Assembly (NCBI GenBank): GCA_041658685.1
Contig: JBAZZS010000003.1
Location: forward strand, 62,001 to 126,000
DNA from: Candidatus Gracilibacteria bacterium
Lineage (GTDB): Bacteria > Patescibacteriota > Gracilibacteria > UBA1369 > UBA12473
Length of the DNA stretch: 64,000 bases
Direction: 5' to 3'
Below are positions 18,594 through 26,387 of this stretch, piece after piece. The notes under the pieces were generated by a model. It worked only from the letters and a program-made list of their open reading frames with translations. It was not told where the DNA came from and searched no databases. The number at the start of each line of letters is the position of its first letter. Within the stretch, counting starts at the first letter, position 1. The translations under genes were made by a program, and so were the position numbers.

Positions 18594-20531
18594 TTATTTT
18601 TTTTCTTTCTTATCCTCTTCTTCCACCACTTCCGCATCGACCACGTTGTCATCCTTTTTTTCGTTTTTGCCTTCGTCTTTTTCATTCATGTCTTTGACGT
18701 TCACGTTGTTTTCGGGTTCGGATTTGCCGGTGTTTTGATACATGGCAGCTCCGACTTTTTGGATTTCGGTGTTAAGGGCGTCGCTTGCGGCTTGGATTTC
18801 TTCGGGAGTGGCGTCTTTTTTAGCCAAAAGATCTTTGACCACTTTGATTTTTTCTTCCACGGGTTTTTTGATGGCGTCCGGGACTTTTTCACCTGCGTCT
18901 TTGAGCGTGCGTTCGGCTTGGGTGGCGAGAATTTCCGCGTGATTGCGGGTTTCTATGCTTTCTTTTTTCTTCTTGTCTTCTTCGGCGTAAATTTCCGCTT
19001 CTTTTTTCATTTTTTGAATTTCTTCTTCCTTGAGACCGCTGGATCCGGTGATCACGATGTTTTGCGTTTTGTTCGTGGCTTTGTCCATGGCTTTGACATT
19101 GAGAATTCCGTTGGCGTCGATGTCAAAAGAGACTTCCACTTGCGGGATGCCACGGGGCGCGGGCGGGATTCCGTCGAGGACGAATTTTCCAAGAGATTTG
19201 TTGTCATTGGCCATGGGGCGTTCGCCTTGAACTACGTGAATTTCCACTGAGGTTTGACTGTCGGAGGCGGTGGAGAAAACTTGAGATTTTGAGGTTGGGA
19301 TCGTGGAATTGCGTTCGATCAACGGAGTGGCGACTCCGCCTAAGGTTTCAATCCCGAGCGTGAGGGGAGTGACGTCGAGAAGGAGCACGTCTTTGACTTC
19401 GCCTTTCAAAACTCCACCTTGAATCGCAGCGCCCAAGGCCACGACTTCATCCGGGTTGATGCCACGATGGGGTTCTCGTCCAAAAATGCGTTTCACTTTT
19501 TCTTGAACTGCGGGCATGCGGGTCATGCCTCCGACTAAAATGATTTCATTGAGGTCGCTGTTGAAAATTTTGGCGTCTTCCATGGCTTTTGAACACGGGC
19601 CTTCGCAACGGTCGATCATGTGGGCCACGAGATCTTCCAGTTTGGCGCGACTCATTTTGATGTTGAAGTGTTTGGGGCCGTTGGCATCTGCGGTGATGAA
19701 CGGGAGATTGACGTCGGTTTCATGCGTTGAGGAAAGTTCGATTTTGGCTTTTTCCGCAGCTTCTTTGAGGCGTTGAAGCGCCATTTTGTCTTTTTTGAGA
19801 TCGATTCCGGATTCTTTTTTGAATTCTTCCACGAGCCATTCCAGGATAACTTCGTCAAAATCATCGCCGCCGAGTTGGGTGTCTCCGTTGGTGGACAAGA
19901 CTTCAAATACTCCATCGCCGAGGTCAAGAATGGAGACATCAAAGGTGCCTCCTCCAAGATCGAAGACCGCGACTTTTTTGTCTCCGCCTTTTTTGTCCAG
20001 ACCGTAGGCCAAGGCTGCGGCCGTGGGTTCGTTGATGATGCGTTTGACGTCGAGGCCTGCAACGCGTCCCGCGTCTTTTGTGGCTTGACGTTGAGAGTCG
20101 TTGAAGTAAGCCGGGACCGTGATCACGGCTTCGGTTACGGTTTCTCCGAGGTATTTTTCCGCGTCGGCCTTGAGTTTTTGCAACACCATGGCAGAAATTT
20201 CCGCAGGTCGGTGTTGCTTTCCGTTCACGACGATTTCCGCTTCGCCTTTGTCTCCTTTGACGACTTTGAAGGGCATGCGTTTGGCCGTGTCTTCGATTTC
20301 CTCATATTGGCGTCCAATGAATCGTTTGGCGGAGAAAATCGTGTTTTCCGCGTTGGTTACGGCTTGGCGTTTGGCCGTGACTCCCACGAGGCGTTCGTTG
20401 TCTTTATAAGCGACAATCGAGGGCGTGGTGCGTTGCCCTTCGATGTTGGAAATGACAGTGGGTTCACCTCCTTCCATGATGGCTACGCAAGAGTTGGTGG
20501 TTCCGAGATCGATTCCAATGATTTTTCCCAT
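18594..20531 (-). CDS. dnaK: Chaperone DnaK (Hsp70)
   Basis: 645-residue ATP-dependent chaperone that binds exposed hydrophobic segments with DnaJ and GrpE. Starts MGKIIGIDLGTTNSCVAIMEG; phosphate and adenosine motifs (VPAYFNDSQRQATKDAG, NEPTAAALAYGLDK, VFDLGGGTFDVSIL, ILVGGMTRMPAVQ) and the interdomain linker (KDVLLLDVTPLTLGIE) are present. The C-terminus is acidic-basic (NVVDAEVVEEEDKKEKK), the usual EEVD-like end in bacteria. Expression is controlled by the CIRCE-containing promoter immediately upstream. No dnaJ is linked in this window. Confidence 0.98.
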   Translation of the reverse strand: MGKIIGIDLGTTNSCVAIMEGGEPTVISNIEGQRTTPSIVAYKDNERLVGVTAKRQAVTNAENTIFSAKRFIGRQYEEIEDTAKRMPFKVVKGDKGEAEIVVNGKQHRPAEISAMVLQKLKADAEKYLGETVTEAVITVPAYFNDSQRQATKDAGRVAGLDVKRIINEPTAAALAYGLDKKGGDKKVAVFDLGGGTFDVSILDLGDGVFEVLSTNGDTQLGGDDFDEVILEWLVEEFKKESGIDLKKDKMALQRLKEAAEKAKIELSSTHETDVNLPFITADANGPKHFNIKMSRAKLEDLVAHMIDRCEGPCSKAMEDAKIFNSDLNEIILVGGMTRMPAVQEKVKRIFGREPHRGINPDEVVALGAAIQGGVLKGEVKDVLLLDVTPLTLGIETLGGVATPLIERNSTIPTSKSQVFSTASDSQTSVEIHVVQGERPMANDNKSLGKFVLDGIPPAPRGIPQVEVSFDIDANGILNVKAMDKATNKTQNIVITGSSGLKEEEIQKMKKEAEIYAEEDKKKKESIETRNHAEILATQAERTLKDAGEKVPDAIKKPVEEKIKVVKDLLAKKDATPEEIQAASDALNTEIQKVGAAMYQNTGKSEPENNVNVKDMNEKDEGKNEKKDDNVVDAEVVEEEDKKEKK

Positions 20532-20560
20532 GGTTTTTTAGTTTAAATGTATTAAAAATG

Positions 20561-20601
20561 TTAGCACTTACTATTATAGAGTGCTAACTTGGGGAGGTCA
20601 A
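20561..20601 (-). promoter_or_regulatory. dnaK promoter with CIRCE operator (HrcA site)
   Basis: CIRCE inverted repeat TTAGCACTT-N9-GAGTGCTAA occupies 20561-20587, one base off the consensus. On the minus strand a sigma70 promoter is interlocked with it: TTGACC (20596-20601), 17 bases, TATAAT (20573-20578), and the -10 lies inside the 9-base CIRCE loop. HrcA bound here would block RNA polymerase directly. HrcA is encoded 2.2 kb away in this window. Confidence 0.92.
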
Positions 20602-20621
20602 GGGGGAAAAAATTGAAATTA

Positions 20622-21497
20622 CTATCTTTGTTTTGCTAAAAGGCCGGTACTTGTATTTCTGATTGGATTATCGCCAGTGGGTTCTTTGCTTGCCTGTTCA
20701 CGGATCCTTATTAGAAGTGGAGGGAATGATTGATCGGTGGGTTTTTGTTCAAAAACAGGACTGCCCCAGAGGGTGGGAGGAGGGATTATTCCGTTTTCTC
20801 CGGGAAGAGATACGGCGACCCATTTTTGTCTTTTTGATGGTATGCCTTCCATCATATGTGCGATTTGGGTTAATATTACCCTTCTTGTATTTCGTGGTAT
20901 TTCCTTAAATGTACTTTCCGTTAATTCGGGAGCGAGCCAGGTGGGGGTGTTGGGTTGTTGTGGGTTGCGATAGTCAATGCCTAAGACTCCCATTTTTAGA
21001 AGCGGATTGGTTCTTATAACGGCTTTACTGGATGCGCTTAATCGTTGGTTCCAAATTGTAGCTTTCCATGCGGTTAATCTTGCGACATGAGGGGAATTAG
21101 AGAGAGTTAAATCCCAAGTAGGATTTTGTTCCCAGTTGCGAAATTCTTGGACGCCTTGGATGGAGGGGTCGTTCAAAGAAAGAATTATGTTGAGGTCGCT
21201 TAATAAACCCGAGAGATCTGTAATAAGACGGATGTAATCAGGCGAAATCCCATACTGATTGATTAGGCTTGTTATTGTTTCAGTCAGTTTGTTTGCTAGT
21301 TTTAGAGCGTCACTGTTTAGCTTAGCTCCTCCAGTATTCTTAGGATTAGGATCTAATTTCCGAATTAAGGCTGGGATGCTTTCTGTGTCCGAGAGGCTAA
21401 TCCCACGTAAAAAATCTCTTGTTTCTGTTATTAGTTCTTGAGCTTTTTCTTTAGGGGTTTTTTCAGCTGGAGCTGAGGGTGGGGCTTTTTGTGCCAT
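20622..21497 (-). CDS. Orphan protein, N-terminal module shared with 30338..30733
   Basis: 291-residue protein without a recognisable domain or signal peptide. The first about 30 residues (PPSAPAEKTPKEKAQELITE) match the N-terminus of the orphan at 30338..30733 (PPSAKKTPEEK ... AQELVTE), implying a shared docking or targeting module. The middle is helical; the C-terminal half is Pro/Trp-containing and probably globular (WKATIWNQRLSASSKAVIRT, RRVILTQIAHMMEGIPSKRQ). Ends LLAKQR. Its promoter faces that of the toxin-antitoxin pair. Function unknown. Confidence 0.7.
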   Translation of the reverse strand: MAQKAPPSAPAEKTPKEKAQELITETRDFLRGISLSDTESIPALIRKLDPNPKNTGGAKLNSDALKLANKLTETITSLINQYGISPDYIRLITDLSGLLSDLNIILSLNDPSIQGVQEFRNWEQNPTWDLTLSNSPHVARLTAWKATIWNQRLSASSKAVIRTNPLLKMGVLGIDYRNPQQPNTPTWLAPELTESTFKEIPRNTRRVILTQIAHMMEGIPSKRQKWVAVSLPGENGIIPPPTLWGSPVFEQKPTDQSFPPLLIRIREQASKEPTGDNPIRNTSTGLLAKQR

Positions 21498-21521
21498 TTT
21501 TTAATATTTAATAAGGTTGCT

Positions 21522-21549
21522 AAAATAGCATTCTTATGCGAAAAAGCAA
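21522..21549 (-). promoter_or_regulatory. Probable promoter of the orphan at 20622
   Basis: Minus strand: TTGCTT (21544-21549), 16 bases, TATTTT (21522-21527) preceded by TGC, i.e. an extended -10. GCTA-AAA-TAGC, a short palindrome, overlaps the -10. Confidence 0.4.
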
Positions 21550-21606
21550 GGTTTTTTTGTGGGAATGTTTGGTGTGATTTAATTTTAGGTCGAGCGGGAA
21601 AATAGT

Positions 21607-21635
21607 TTGCGTTTGTTTTAAATTTGGTATATAAT
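21607..21635 (+). promoter_or_regulatory. Probable promoter of the toxin-antitoxin pair
   Basis: TTGCGT (21607-21612), 17 bases, TATAAT (21630-21635). The predicted start near 21642 gives a leader of about 27 bases. The surrounding A/T-rich repeats (TTTATATATAAATTT) could be the antitoxin operator. Confidence 0.5.
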
Positions 21636-21668
21636 TTATATATAAATTTGTTAATAAATTTATTACTT

Positions 21669-21923
21669 ATGCTCAGCCAACAAGTGGTCTCGATTACGGA
21701 TTTGCGCAAGAAAACCAAAGAGTGTTTTGAGAATTTGGAGCAAACTCCCAAGTTTATTTTTATCAATAATAAAATTGTGGCCGTGCTTTTGGCTGTGAAT
21801 GAATACGAGTCGTTGATTCGGCCGGATTTGATGGAGTTGCCAATCGCTCAAGTGATCCCGGCGATGAAGAAAAGGGCTCAAAAGGCCAAAAAATTGTCTC
21901 GAAACGATTTGATTGACCTCTAA
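21669..21923 (+). CDS. Antitoxin, Phd/YefM type
   Basis: 84-residue protein resembling Phd/YefM antitoxins: an N-terminal DNA-binding fold (SQQVVSITDLRKKTKECFENL) followed by a strand-strand segment (PKFIFINNKIVAVLLAVNEYESLI) and a short basic helical tail that would wrap the toxin. An in-frame ATG at 21624 lies before the TATAAT box and is rejected. Three bases separate it from the RelE-like gene, the classic antitoxin-then-toxin order. It would repress its own promoter. No Shine-Dalgarno. Confidence 0.8.
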   Translation: MLSQQVVSITDLRKKTKECFENLEQTPKFIFINNKIVAVLLAVNEYESLIRPDLMELPIAQVIPAMKKRAQKAKKLSRNDLIDL

Positions 21924-21926
21924 TTC

Positions 21927-22178
21927 ATGCCTAAGATTCATCATATTTTTGAGAAAAAATCGGTGTATCCTTATCTTTTGAAGCGAGGGCTTTTAGAGCA
22001 ATATAAAAAAGCGAAACGGTATTTACTTGAAGGGCGTTTATTGAGCGTTCGATTTAAGGAAAGAAATCCCAAGGGGAGTGGGATTTGGTATTTTCGAATT
22101 AATAAACAGTTTCGGGCGCTGGCGGTTTTTAATAAAGAGGGGGATTTGATTGTGTTCGAGGTGGATAACCATTCATGA
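21927..22178 (+). CDS. Toxin, RelE/ParE superfamily
   Basis: 83-residue small basic protein. The core RFKERNPKGSGIWYFRINKQFRALAVFNKEGDLIVFEV matches the RelE/YoeB-type beta-sheet with conserved Arg residues on the strands (FRINKQFRA) used for mRNA cleavage or gyrase poisoning. The N-terminal helix pair (FEKKSVYPYLLKRGLLEQYKKAKRYL) is also typical. The target cannot be told from sequence. It ends beside the repeat hairpin shared with the 3' end of grpE. Confidence 0.8.
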   Translation: MPKIHHIFEKKSVYPYLLKRGLLEQYKKAKRYLLEGRLLSVRFKERNPKGSGIWYFRINKQFRALAVFNKEGDLIVFEVDNHS

Positions 22179-22190
22179 AAATACGGGGGA

Positions 22191-22215
22191 GCGCACTTCG
22201 CTACGCTTCGTGCGT
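22191..22215. repeat. Dispersed hairpin repeat, GCGCAC/GTGCGT stem
   Basis: CGCAC (22192-22196) and GTGCG (22210-22214) flank the TTCGCTACGCTTC core; the 5' flank is ATACGGGGGA. It contains the grpE stop codon and encodes the last residues of GrpE (THEA). Confidence 0.8.
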
Positions 22216-22809
22216 GCCGTCTCCTACTTTTACTCGTGCCGGGCGGATGGTTTGGCCTTTAAAGGTGTAGCCTTTTTCAAAGCATTCGAGGATTGCGTCT
22301 TTTTGGCCCGGGCCTTGCGTCACGACTTCGTGGAAATTGGGATTGAACGGGGAGCCGATGAGAGTTGGGATTTCCTCGAGGCCGAGATTATTTAAGGTGG
22401 AGATCAATTGTTTTTCGATGGCGTACAAGCCTTTGACCCATTCGTTGGTTTGGACGTCTTCGGGGATGTGTTGGAAGGCGCGTTGAAGGTTGTCGATTAC
22501 TGGGAAAATGCCTTGTAAAAAGTGGGTGTTGGCAAACAAAATCAGGCTTCCGCGTTCTTCTTCGTTACGGCGTTTGAAGTTTTGCAAATCCGCGGTGGCG
22601 CGCTTGGCGATTTCCGTCATCTCGTTGACCCTTTGTTGGGCGTTGGCCAGGGCGAGTTGAAGGGATTCCAAATCTTGCGGTGGGAGGGGCGCTTGTTGAG
22701 TGGAAGCCGTGGAGCTGGCGTTTTGATCCGTGATTGGAGCGGTTGGATTTTGTGAAGCTGGCGTTGTGTTTTGCGCAGCGGCAGAGGAATCGGATTTGGG
22801 TTTAGTCAT
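22201..22809 (-). CDS. grpE: Nucleotide exchange factor GrpE
   Basis: 202-residue DnaK nucleotide-exchange factor. The N-terminal 60 residues are low complexity (Ala, Gln, Ser, Thr, Pro), then a long helix (LESLQLALANAQQRVNEMTEIAKRATADLQNFKRRNEEE) for the dimer, then the beta domain (GLEEIPTLIGSPFNPNFHEVVTQGPG, TFKGQTIRPARVKVGDG). Its start overlaps the hrcA stop by eight bases, so the two are translationally coupled. The C-terminal THEA and stop lie within a dispersed hairpin repeat. Confidence 0.95.
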   Translation of the reverse strand: MTKPKSDSSAAAQNTTPASQNPTAPITDQNASSTASTQQAPLPPQDLESLQLALANAQQRVNEMTEIAKRATADLQNFKRRNEEERGSLILFANTHFLQGIFPVIDNLQRAFQHIPEDVQTNEWVKGLYAIEKQLISTLNNLGLEEIPTLIGSPFNPNFHEVVTQGPGQKDAILECFEKGYTFKGQTIRPARVKVGDGTHEA

Positions 22810-23530
22810 TGGAATTTATGGTGTTTAAGACTTCAGTAAGAGCGGCGAGATTGTAGGCGTACGGCATGCGCATGGGGCCGAGGAGTCCAAGAAATCCTTC
22901 GTAATCATCGAATTGATATTTTCCAACAATGAGACTGCAACTTTCGATTTGCGGGAGTAAATTTTCTTCGCCGATAAAAATTTTGGGCTCCGGCGTGAGG
23001 TCGAGGGAATTGAGAGTTTTCAGGAAACAAGTTCCTTCTTCCAGGGCTTCGACCACTTGGCTGGCCGCGAGTGGGTGTTCGAGAAATTCGGGTTGTTTCA
23101 ACATATTGGAAACCCCGAGATAAAAGGTGCGTTGATTCTCCGGGATGCTGGCAAATGCGATGTTGGGAATGGCTTGAGCGAGGAGTGAAACCGCATCGTA
23201 AACTCGTTCTTTGGCTTTGAGCGCGTGGCGTTGTTTTTGGATTTTTTCGAGATTGGTGCGCGCGAGACGTTCGGCTTTTTCGTAATCCGCAAGTTTGTCG
23301 ATGTAGAGGCGATATCCCTTGGTGGTGGGAATGCGGCCTGCGGACGTGTGAGGTTGGAAAATAAATCCTTCGTCCTCGAGAAAAGCCATGTCATTGCGAA
23401 TCGTGGCCGGGCTTACGGATAGTTGGTATTTCACCAAAATCGTCTTGGAGCCCACGGGTTCCGCGGTTTGAATGAAGTGCTGAATGATGGAAGCGAGAAT
23501 TTTTTCTTTGCGAGGGTCGATGGGAAGCAT
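22802..23530 (-). CDS. hrcA: Heat-inducible transcription repressor HrcA
   Basis: 242-residue repressor that binds CIRCE (found here at dnaK). N-terminal winged helix is clear (VGSKTILVKYQLSVSPATIRNDMAFLEDEGFI ... HTSAGRIPTTKGYRLYID). It is about 100 residues shorter than Bacillus-type HrcA; the C-terminal GAF-like end is kept (FLGLLGPMRMPYAYNLAALTEVLNTI), so the loss is internal, probably of the inserted dimerisation domain. A TATAAT box lies six bases upstream of the ATG, implying a leaderless mRNA. Overlaps grpE. Confidence 0.93.
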   Translation of the reverse strand: MLPIDPRKEKILASIIQHFIQTAEPVGSKTILVKYQLSVSPATIRNDMAFLEDEGFIFQPHTSAGRIPTTKGYRLYIDKLADYEKAERLARTNLEKIQKQRHALKAKERVYDAVSLLAQAIPNIAFASIPENQRTFYLGVSNMLKQPEFLEHPLAASQVVEALEEGTCFLKTLNSLDLTPEPKIFIGEENLLPQIESCSLIVGKYQFDDYEGFLGLLGPMRMPYAYNLAALTEVLNTINSND

Positions 23531-23536
23531 GAGGGT

Positions 23537-23572
23537 ATTATAGAGGGCCGAAGAGGGAAAGAAAAGTGCTAA
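23537..23572 (-). promoter_or_regulatory. hrcA promoter, apparently leaderless, with half-CIRCE
   Basis: Minus strand: TATAAT at 23537-23542, 17 bases, weak TTTTCT at 23560-23565. Transcription would begin at or next to the A of the hrcA ATG (23530). A single CIRCE arm (plus strand AAGTGCTAA, 23564-23572) overlaps the -35; the second arm is absent. Confidence 0.5.
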
Positions 23573-24348
23573 ACATAAGATTGTTCACCTGGAGCAATGC
23601 CTAAGATACGGTCAATGAGCTCTGCGGGATTTTGATGAGTCTCTAGAAATTTTTGAAAGCAATTTTCGTCTGGGCTGGGGTGTTCCTGGCATAGGGGGAG
23701 GTTTTTTCCTAGGGTTAAAAATGATTTCGGGATTGATGTATTGGAATCGCTTGATTCTATAGTCATTTTTGCGCTGATTTCTTTCATTATTTTTTCGATT
23801 TTTTCCGGTGCTAAATGTCGGTTTAATGCAGGGTGGAGTTGGGTTGTTTCCTCTTCTGGGCATTCTTCAATCCATTGAGAGGCGAGTGTTGAGAGAAATT
23901 TTTGACGCAATTTCGGGGTGATGTTTTCTCCGGTCATTATGTTTAGAAATAAAGCATAAGATCTAAGATTGATATAATTCCCTCGTGCTCTTTCTTCCCT
24001 TGTGTCGCAAGGGAGTTCTGTCTCATGTAAACTTAAAATTCCTATAATTCCCATGCGCGTTCCGTCTTTTTTATAGGTAGGTTCTAAGTCTAACTTTTGG
24101 ATAAATTCCACTTCAAAGGCTGGGCTATCTATAATTTCCCATTCGATGTCAGTCCAAGGGGGAGTTATGTCTTGAAATAAATAAGCGCTTATTTGATCGG
24201 CAGAAATAGAAGTTGCAAGGCCTTTTTTCTTAATGAGCTCAGCAAGAATTCGGCCTCTTCTGTCGCAGACTTTTTTAAATATTTCTTCCGACTGTTGTTC
24301 ATTTGATTCTTCCTCGGATTGTGATGAATCATTCTTTAAAGAATTCAT
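23569..24348 (-). CDS. Orphan protein of unknown function
   Basis: 259-residue soluble protein, N-terminus Ser/Glu/Gln-rich and disordered (about 22 residues), then a mixed helical region. No catalytic motif or known fold recognised. A short run DRRGRILAELIKKKGL and a later NRHLAPEKIEKIMKEISAKM look like amphipathic helices. It ends 38 bases before hrcA on the same strand but hrcA has its own -10. It is A/T-richer than hrcA-grpE and could be a recent acquisition, which I infer only from composition and isolation. Confidence 0.65.
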   Translation of the reverse strand: MNSLKNDSSQSEEESNEQQSEEIFKKVCDRRGRILAELIKKKGLATSISADQISAYLFQDITPPWTDIEWEIIDSPAFEVEFIQKLDLEPTYKKDGTRMGIIGILSLHETELPCDTREERARGNYINLRSYALFLNIMTGENITPKLRQKFLSTLASQWIEECPEEETTQLHPALNRHLAPEKIEKIMKEISAKMTIESSDSNTSIPKSFLTLGKNLPLCQEHPSPDENCFQKFLETHQNPAELIDRILGIAPGEQSYV

Positions 24349-24410
24349 GATTAATATCTTAGTAATATTTTTTCTTTTGCCGCTATGGCTACATTGATTT
24401 CATCATCTGG

Positions 24411-25097
24411 TTATTTATGTTTTAAAATTGCTCCGATATGCTTGTTCCCGGGGAGTGGTTCCCATTCTTTTTCCGTACTCCATCCTTCGATCCTTTCTAA
24501 AATTGTACGGACATAAGTAGAAACTTGTGGAATCGCGGTCTCCGAGCAAGGTTCAACCACATATAATAAACGATTTTTTTTCCCTAGAGCTTTCAGTACA
24601 TGACTTAATCGAGTCTCGCGTGTAATGCCTGAGGCGGTTTTTTGGAGATCTGTGGGGTCGAGTAAGTGATGGCTTCTCGGTACAGCTAAACCGGTAGATA
24701 TCATTGTCACTTGCTCAGTAGAAGGTAAAGCGTCGCTTGAAGTCTCAGCCCCTAAAGTCAATAAAATTTGATTTATTCGATTTTCTATTTCAAAAAACTC
24801 AATAAGTTTTCTCAACATTTCTTGATCTGGTGAGAAATTATTAACAGCGGTTAATTTACTAATATGATCGGTTAGGACCAGTGGAGCTACTCGAAGACTG
24901 GTTCCTGAAAAAAGGTCAAGGACTTCACTGCCTTGAGGTATATTTTCTGCAAGCCATGTGGTTACACGGGGGCCCTTTTTTCTTTGTTTAGCTGCTTCTG
25001 AAGTTATTCCAACCCGTGGATCTGCATGGGAAACAGCAATGGTTTGGGCTTTTACTCGATCTGAATATTCTCGGTAAGCCTCTTTTAATGAACGCAT
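24411..25097 (-). CDS. Putative SAM-dependent methyltransferase-like protein
   Basis: 228-residue protein. The segment SEVLDLFSGTSLRVAPLVL (about residues 56-74) resembles motif I of class I methyltransferases (hydrophobic strand, D-L-F-S-G loop) followed by an acidic-strand region (SKLTAVNNFSPDQEML). Later strands (VTMISTGLAV, RLLYVVEPCSE) fit a Rossmann-like sheet. No substrate motif is visible, so methyl transfer is a suggestion. The start is set by a strong promoter at 25122-25150; upstream in-frame codons are inside or before it. Confidence 0.6.
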   Translation of the reverse strand: MRSLKEAYREYSDRVKAQTIAVSHADPRVGITSEAAKQRKKGPRVTTWLAENIPQGSEVLDLFSGTSLRVAPLVLTDHISKLTAVNNFSPDQEMLRKLIEFFEIENRINQILLTLGAETSSDALPSTEQVTMISTGLAVPRSHHLLDPTDLQKTASGITRETRLSHVLKALGKKNRLLYVVEPCSETAIPQVSTYVRTILERIEGWSTEKEWEPLPGNKHIGAILKHK

Positions 25098-25121
25098 AAT
25101 TTTTAATTTAAAAGGAGAGGC

Positions 25122-25150
25122 ATAATAAAATATAAAACAAAAATTGTCAA
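25122..25150 (-). promoter_or_regulatory. Sigma70 promoter of the methyltransferase-like gene
   Basis: Minus strand TTGACA (25145-25150), exactly 17 bases, TATTAT (25122-25127). Start near 25115, leader about 18 bases. Confidence 0.75.
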
Positions 25151-25186
25151 TACTCCTTGGAGGTTTTTTGAATTTTATTGGATTTT

Positions 25187-26188
25187 TTATCCCATCATGT
25201 ATCCCACCAAATCCACGACACGGTTGGAGTAGCCCCATTCGTTGTCGTACCAGGCCAGGACTTTGACGAGGTTGTCGCCCATGACCATGGTTGAGAGTCC
25301 GTCTACAATGGAGGAATGCGGATCGCCTTTGTAATCAATGGAGACGAGTGGTTTTTCACTGAATTTGAGAATGTTTTTCATCGGACCTTCCGCGGCTTTT
25401 TTAAGAGCAGCGTTGATCTCTTCGACGGTCGCGGGTTTGCTCACTTCCACCACAAGATCCACGATGGAAACTGTGGGGGTTGGCACGCGAATCGCGAGTC
25501 CGTGGAGTTTTCCTTTGAGTTCCGGAATCACGAGGCTGATGGCTTTGGCTGCACCGGTGGTGGTGGGGATCATGGAGAGGTTGGCGGCTCGGGCGCGGCG
25601 CAGGTCCTCGTGCGGGAGGTCGAGAATGCGCTGATCGTTGGTGTACGCGTGAATCGTGGTCATGAGACCTTTTACAATGCCCCAGTTGTCTTGAAGCACT
25701 TTGGCGACTGGAGCGAGACAGTTGGTGGTGCAGGAGGCGTTGGAAATGATGTGGTGTTTGGTTGCGTCGTAATCTTTTTCATTCACTCCCATGACTACGG
25801 TGAGGTCCATTTCTTTTCCCGGAGCGCTGACAATCACTTTTTTGGCGCCGGCATCGATGTGTTTTTGGGCGCCTGCGCGATCGGTGAAAAATCCCGTGCA
25901 TTCGAGCACCACGTCGACTTTTTCTTTGGCCCAGGGGAGTTTGGAGGGATCTCTTTCCGAGAGCATGAGGATTTTTTGGCCATCCACGGTCATTTCGTTT
26001 TCACCTGTGACTTGGATGTCGGCTTTGAATTCTCCATATAAGGAATCATATTGAAGTAAATGCGCGAGGGTGGCGTTGTCGCCGAGGTCATTGATGGCCA
26101 CGATATCGAACATTTTTTTGAGGGCATTGGCGCGGAACACATTGCGCCCGATTCGACCGAATCCGTTGATGGCAACGCGAGGAAGCAT
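25187..26188 (-). CDS. gap: Glyceraldehyde-3-phosphate dehydrogenase, NAD type
   Basis: 333-residue phosphorylating GAPDH that converts glyceraldehyde-3-phosphate, NAD and phosphate to 1,3-bisphosphoglycerate. NAD fold VAINGFGRIGRNVFRA; catalytic SNASCTTNCLAP. The NAD-selective Asp after strand 2 is present (VAINDLGD, Asp34) and the DLPH segment keeps the Leu-Pro pair typical of NAD-specific enzymes. It differs from the second copy at 31964 in both places, so this is the glycolytic form. ATG at 26188 is preferred over 26239, whose extra codons are leader with the A/T box. Confidence 0.96.
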   Translation of the reverse strand: MLPRVAINGFGRIGRNVFRANALKKMFDIVAINDLGDNATLAHLLQYDSLYGEFKADIQVTGENEMTVDGQKILMLSERDPSKLPWAKEKVDVVLECTGFFTDRAGAQKHIDAGAKKVIVSAPGKEMDLTVVMGVNEKDYDATKHHIISNASCTTNCLAPVAKVLQDNWGIVKGLMTTIHAYTNDQRILDLPHEDLRRARAANLSMIPTTTGAAKAISLVIPELKGKLHGLAIRVPTPTVSIVDLVVEVSKPATVEEINAALKKAAEGPMKNILKFSEKPLVSIDYKGDPHSSIVDGLSTMVMGDNLVKVLAWYDNEWGYSNRVVDLVGYMMG

Positions 26189-26247
26189 GGGAAGAAATTT
26201 TAAATTATAAATTTTAGATTGAGAATGCGGGGAGATCATTCCTTGAC

Positions 26248-26306
26248 AGTGAAATGGCTTAAATAAGCCATTATTTTATGTGAAAAGTGTGCCCGGGCAC
26301 ACTTTT
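26248..26306 (+). other. Two-box palindromic element, copy 1
   Basis: A 23-nt box ending TTAAATAAGCCA (26248-26270), 21 bases, then a perfect 24-bp palindrome centred on CCCGGG (26283-26306, arms AAAAGTGTGCCC / GGGCACACTTTT). A second copy is at 33912-33971 with the same spacing and different but paired arms. It lies between the divergent gap and tsaC genes, 81 bases before tsaC. It could be a terminator, an operator or part of a small RNA. Confidence 0.7.
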
Positions 26307-26387
26307 AGTATGTCCAAGACGTAGGATATACGCGGAGAGGATGAAGGGTCAATGGCGTGTGGGGATTTTTTTTGTTAAATTAAAGCC

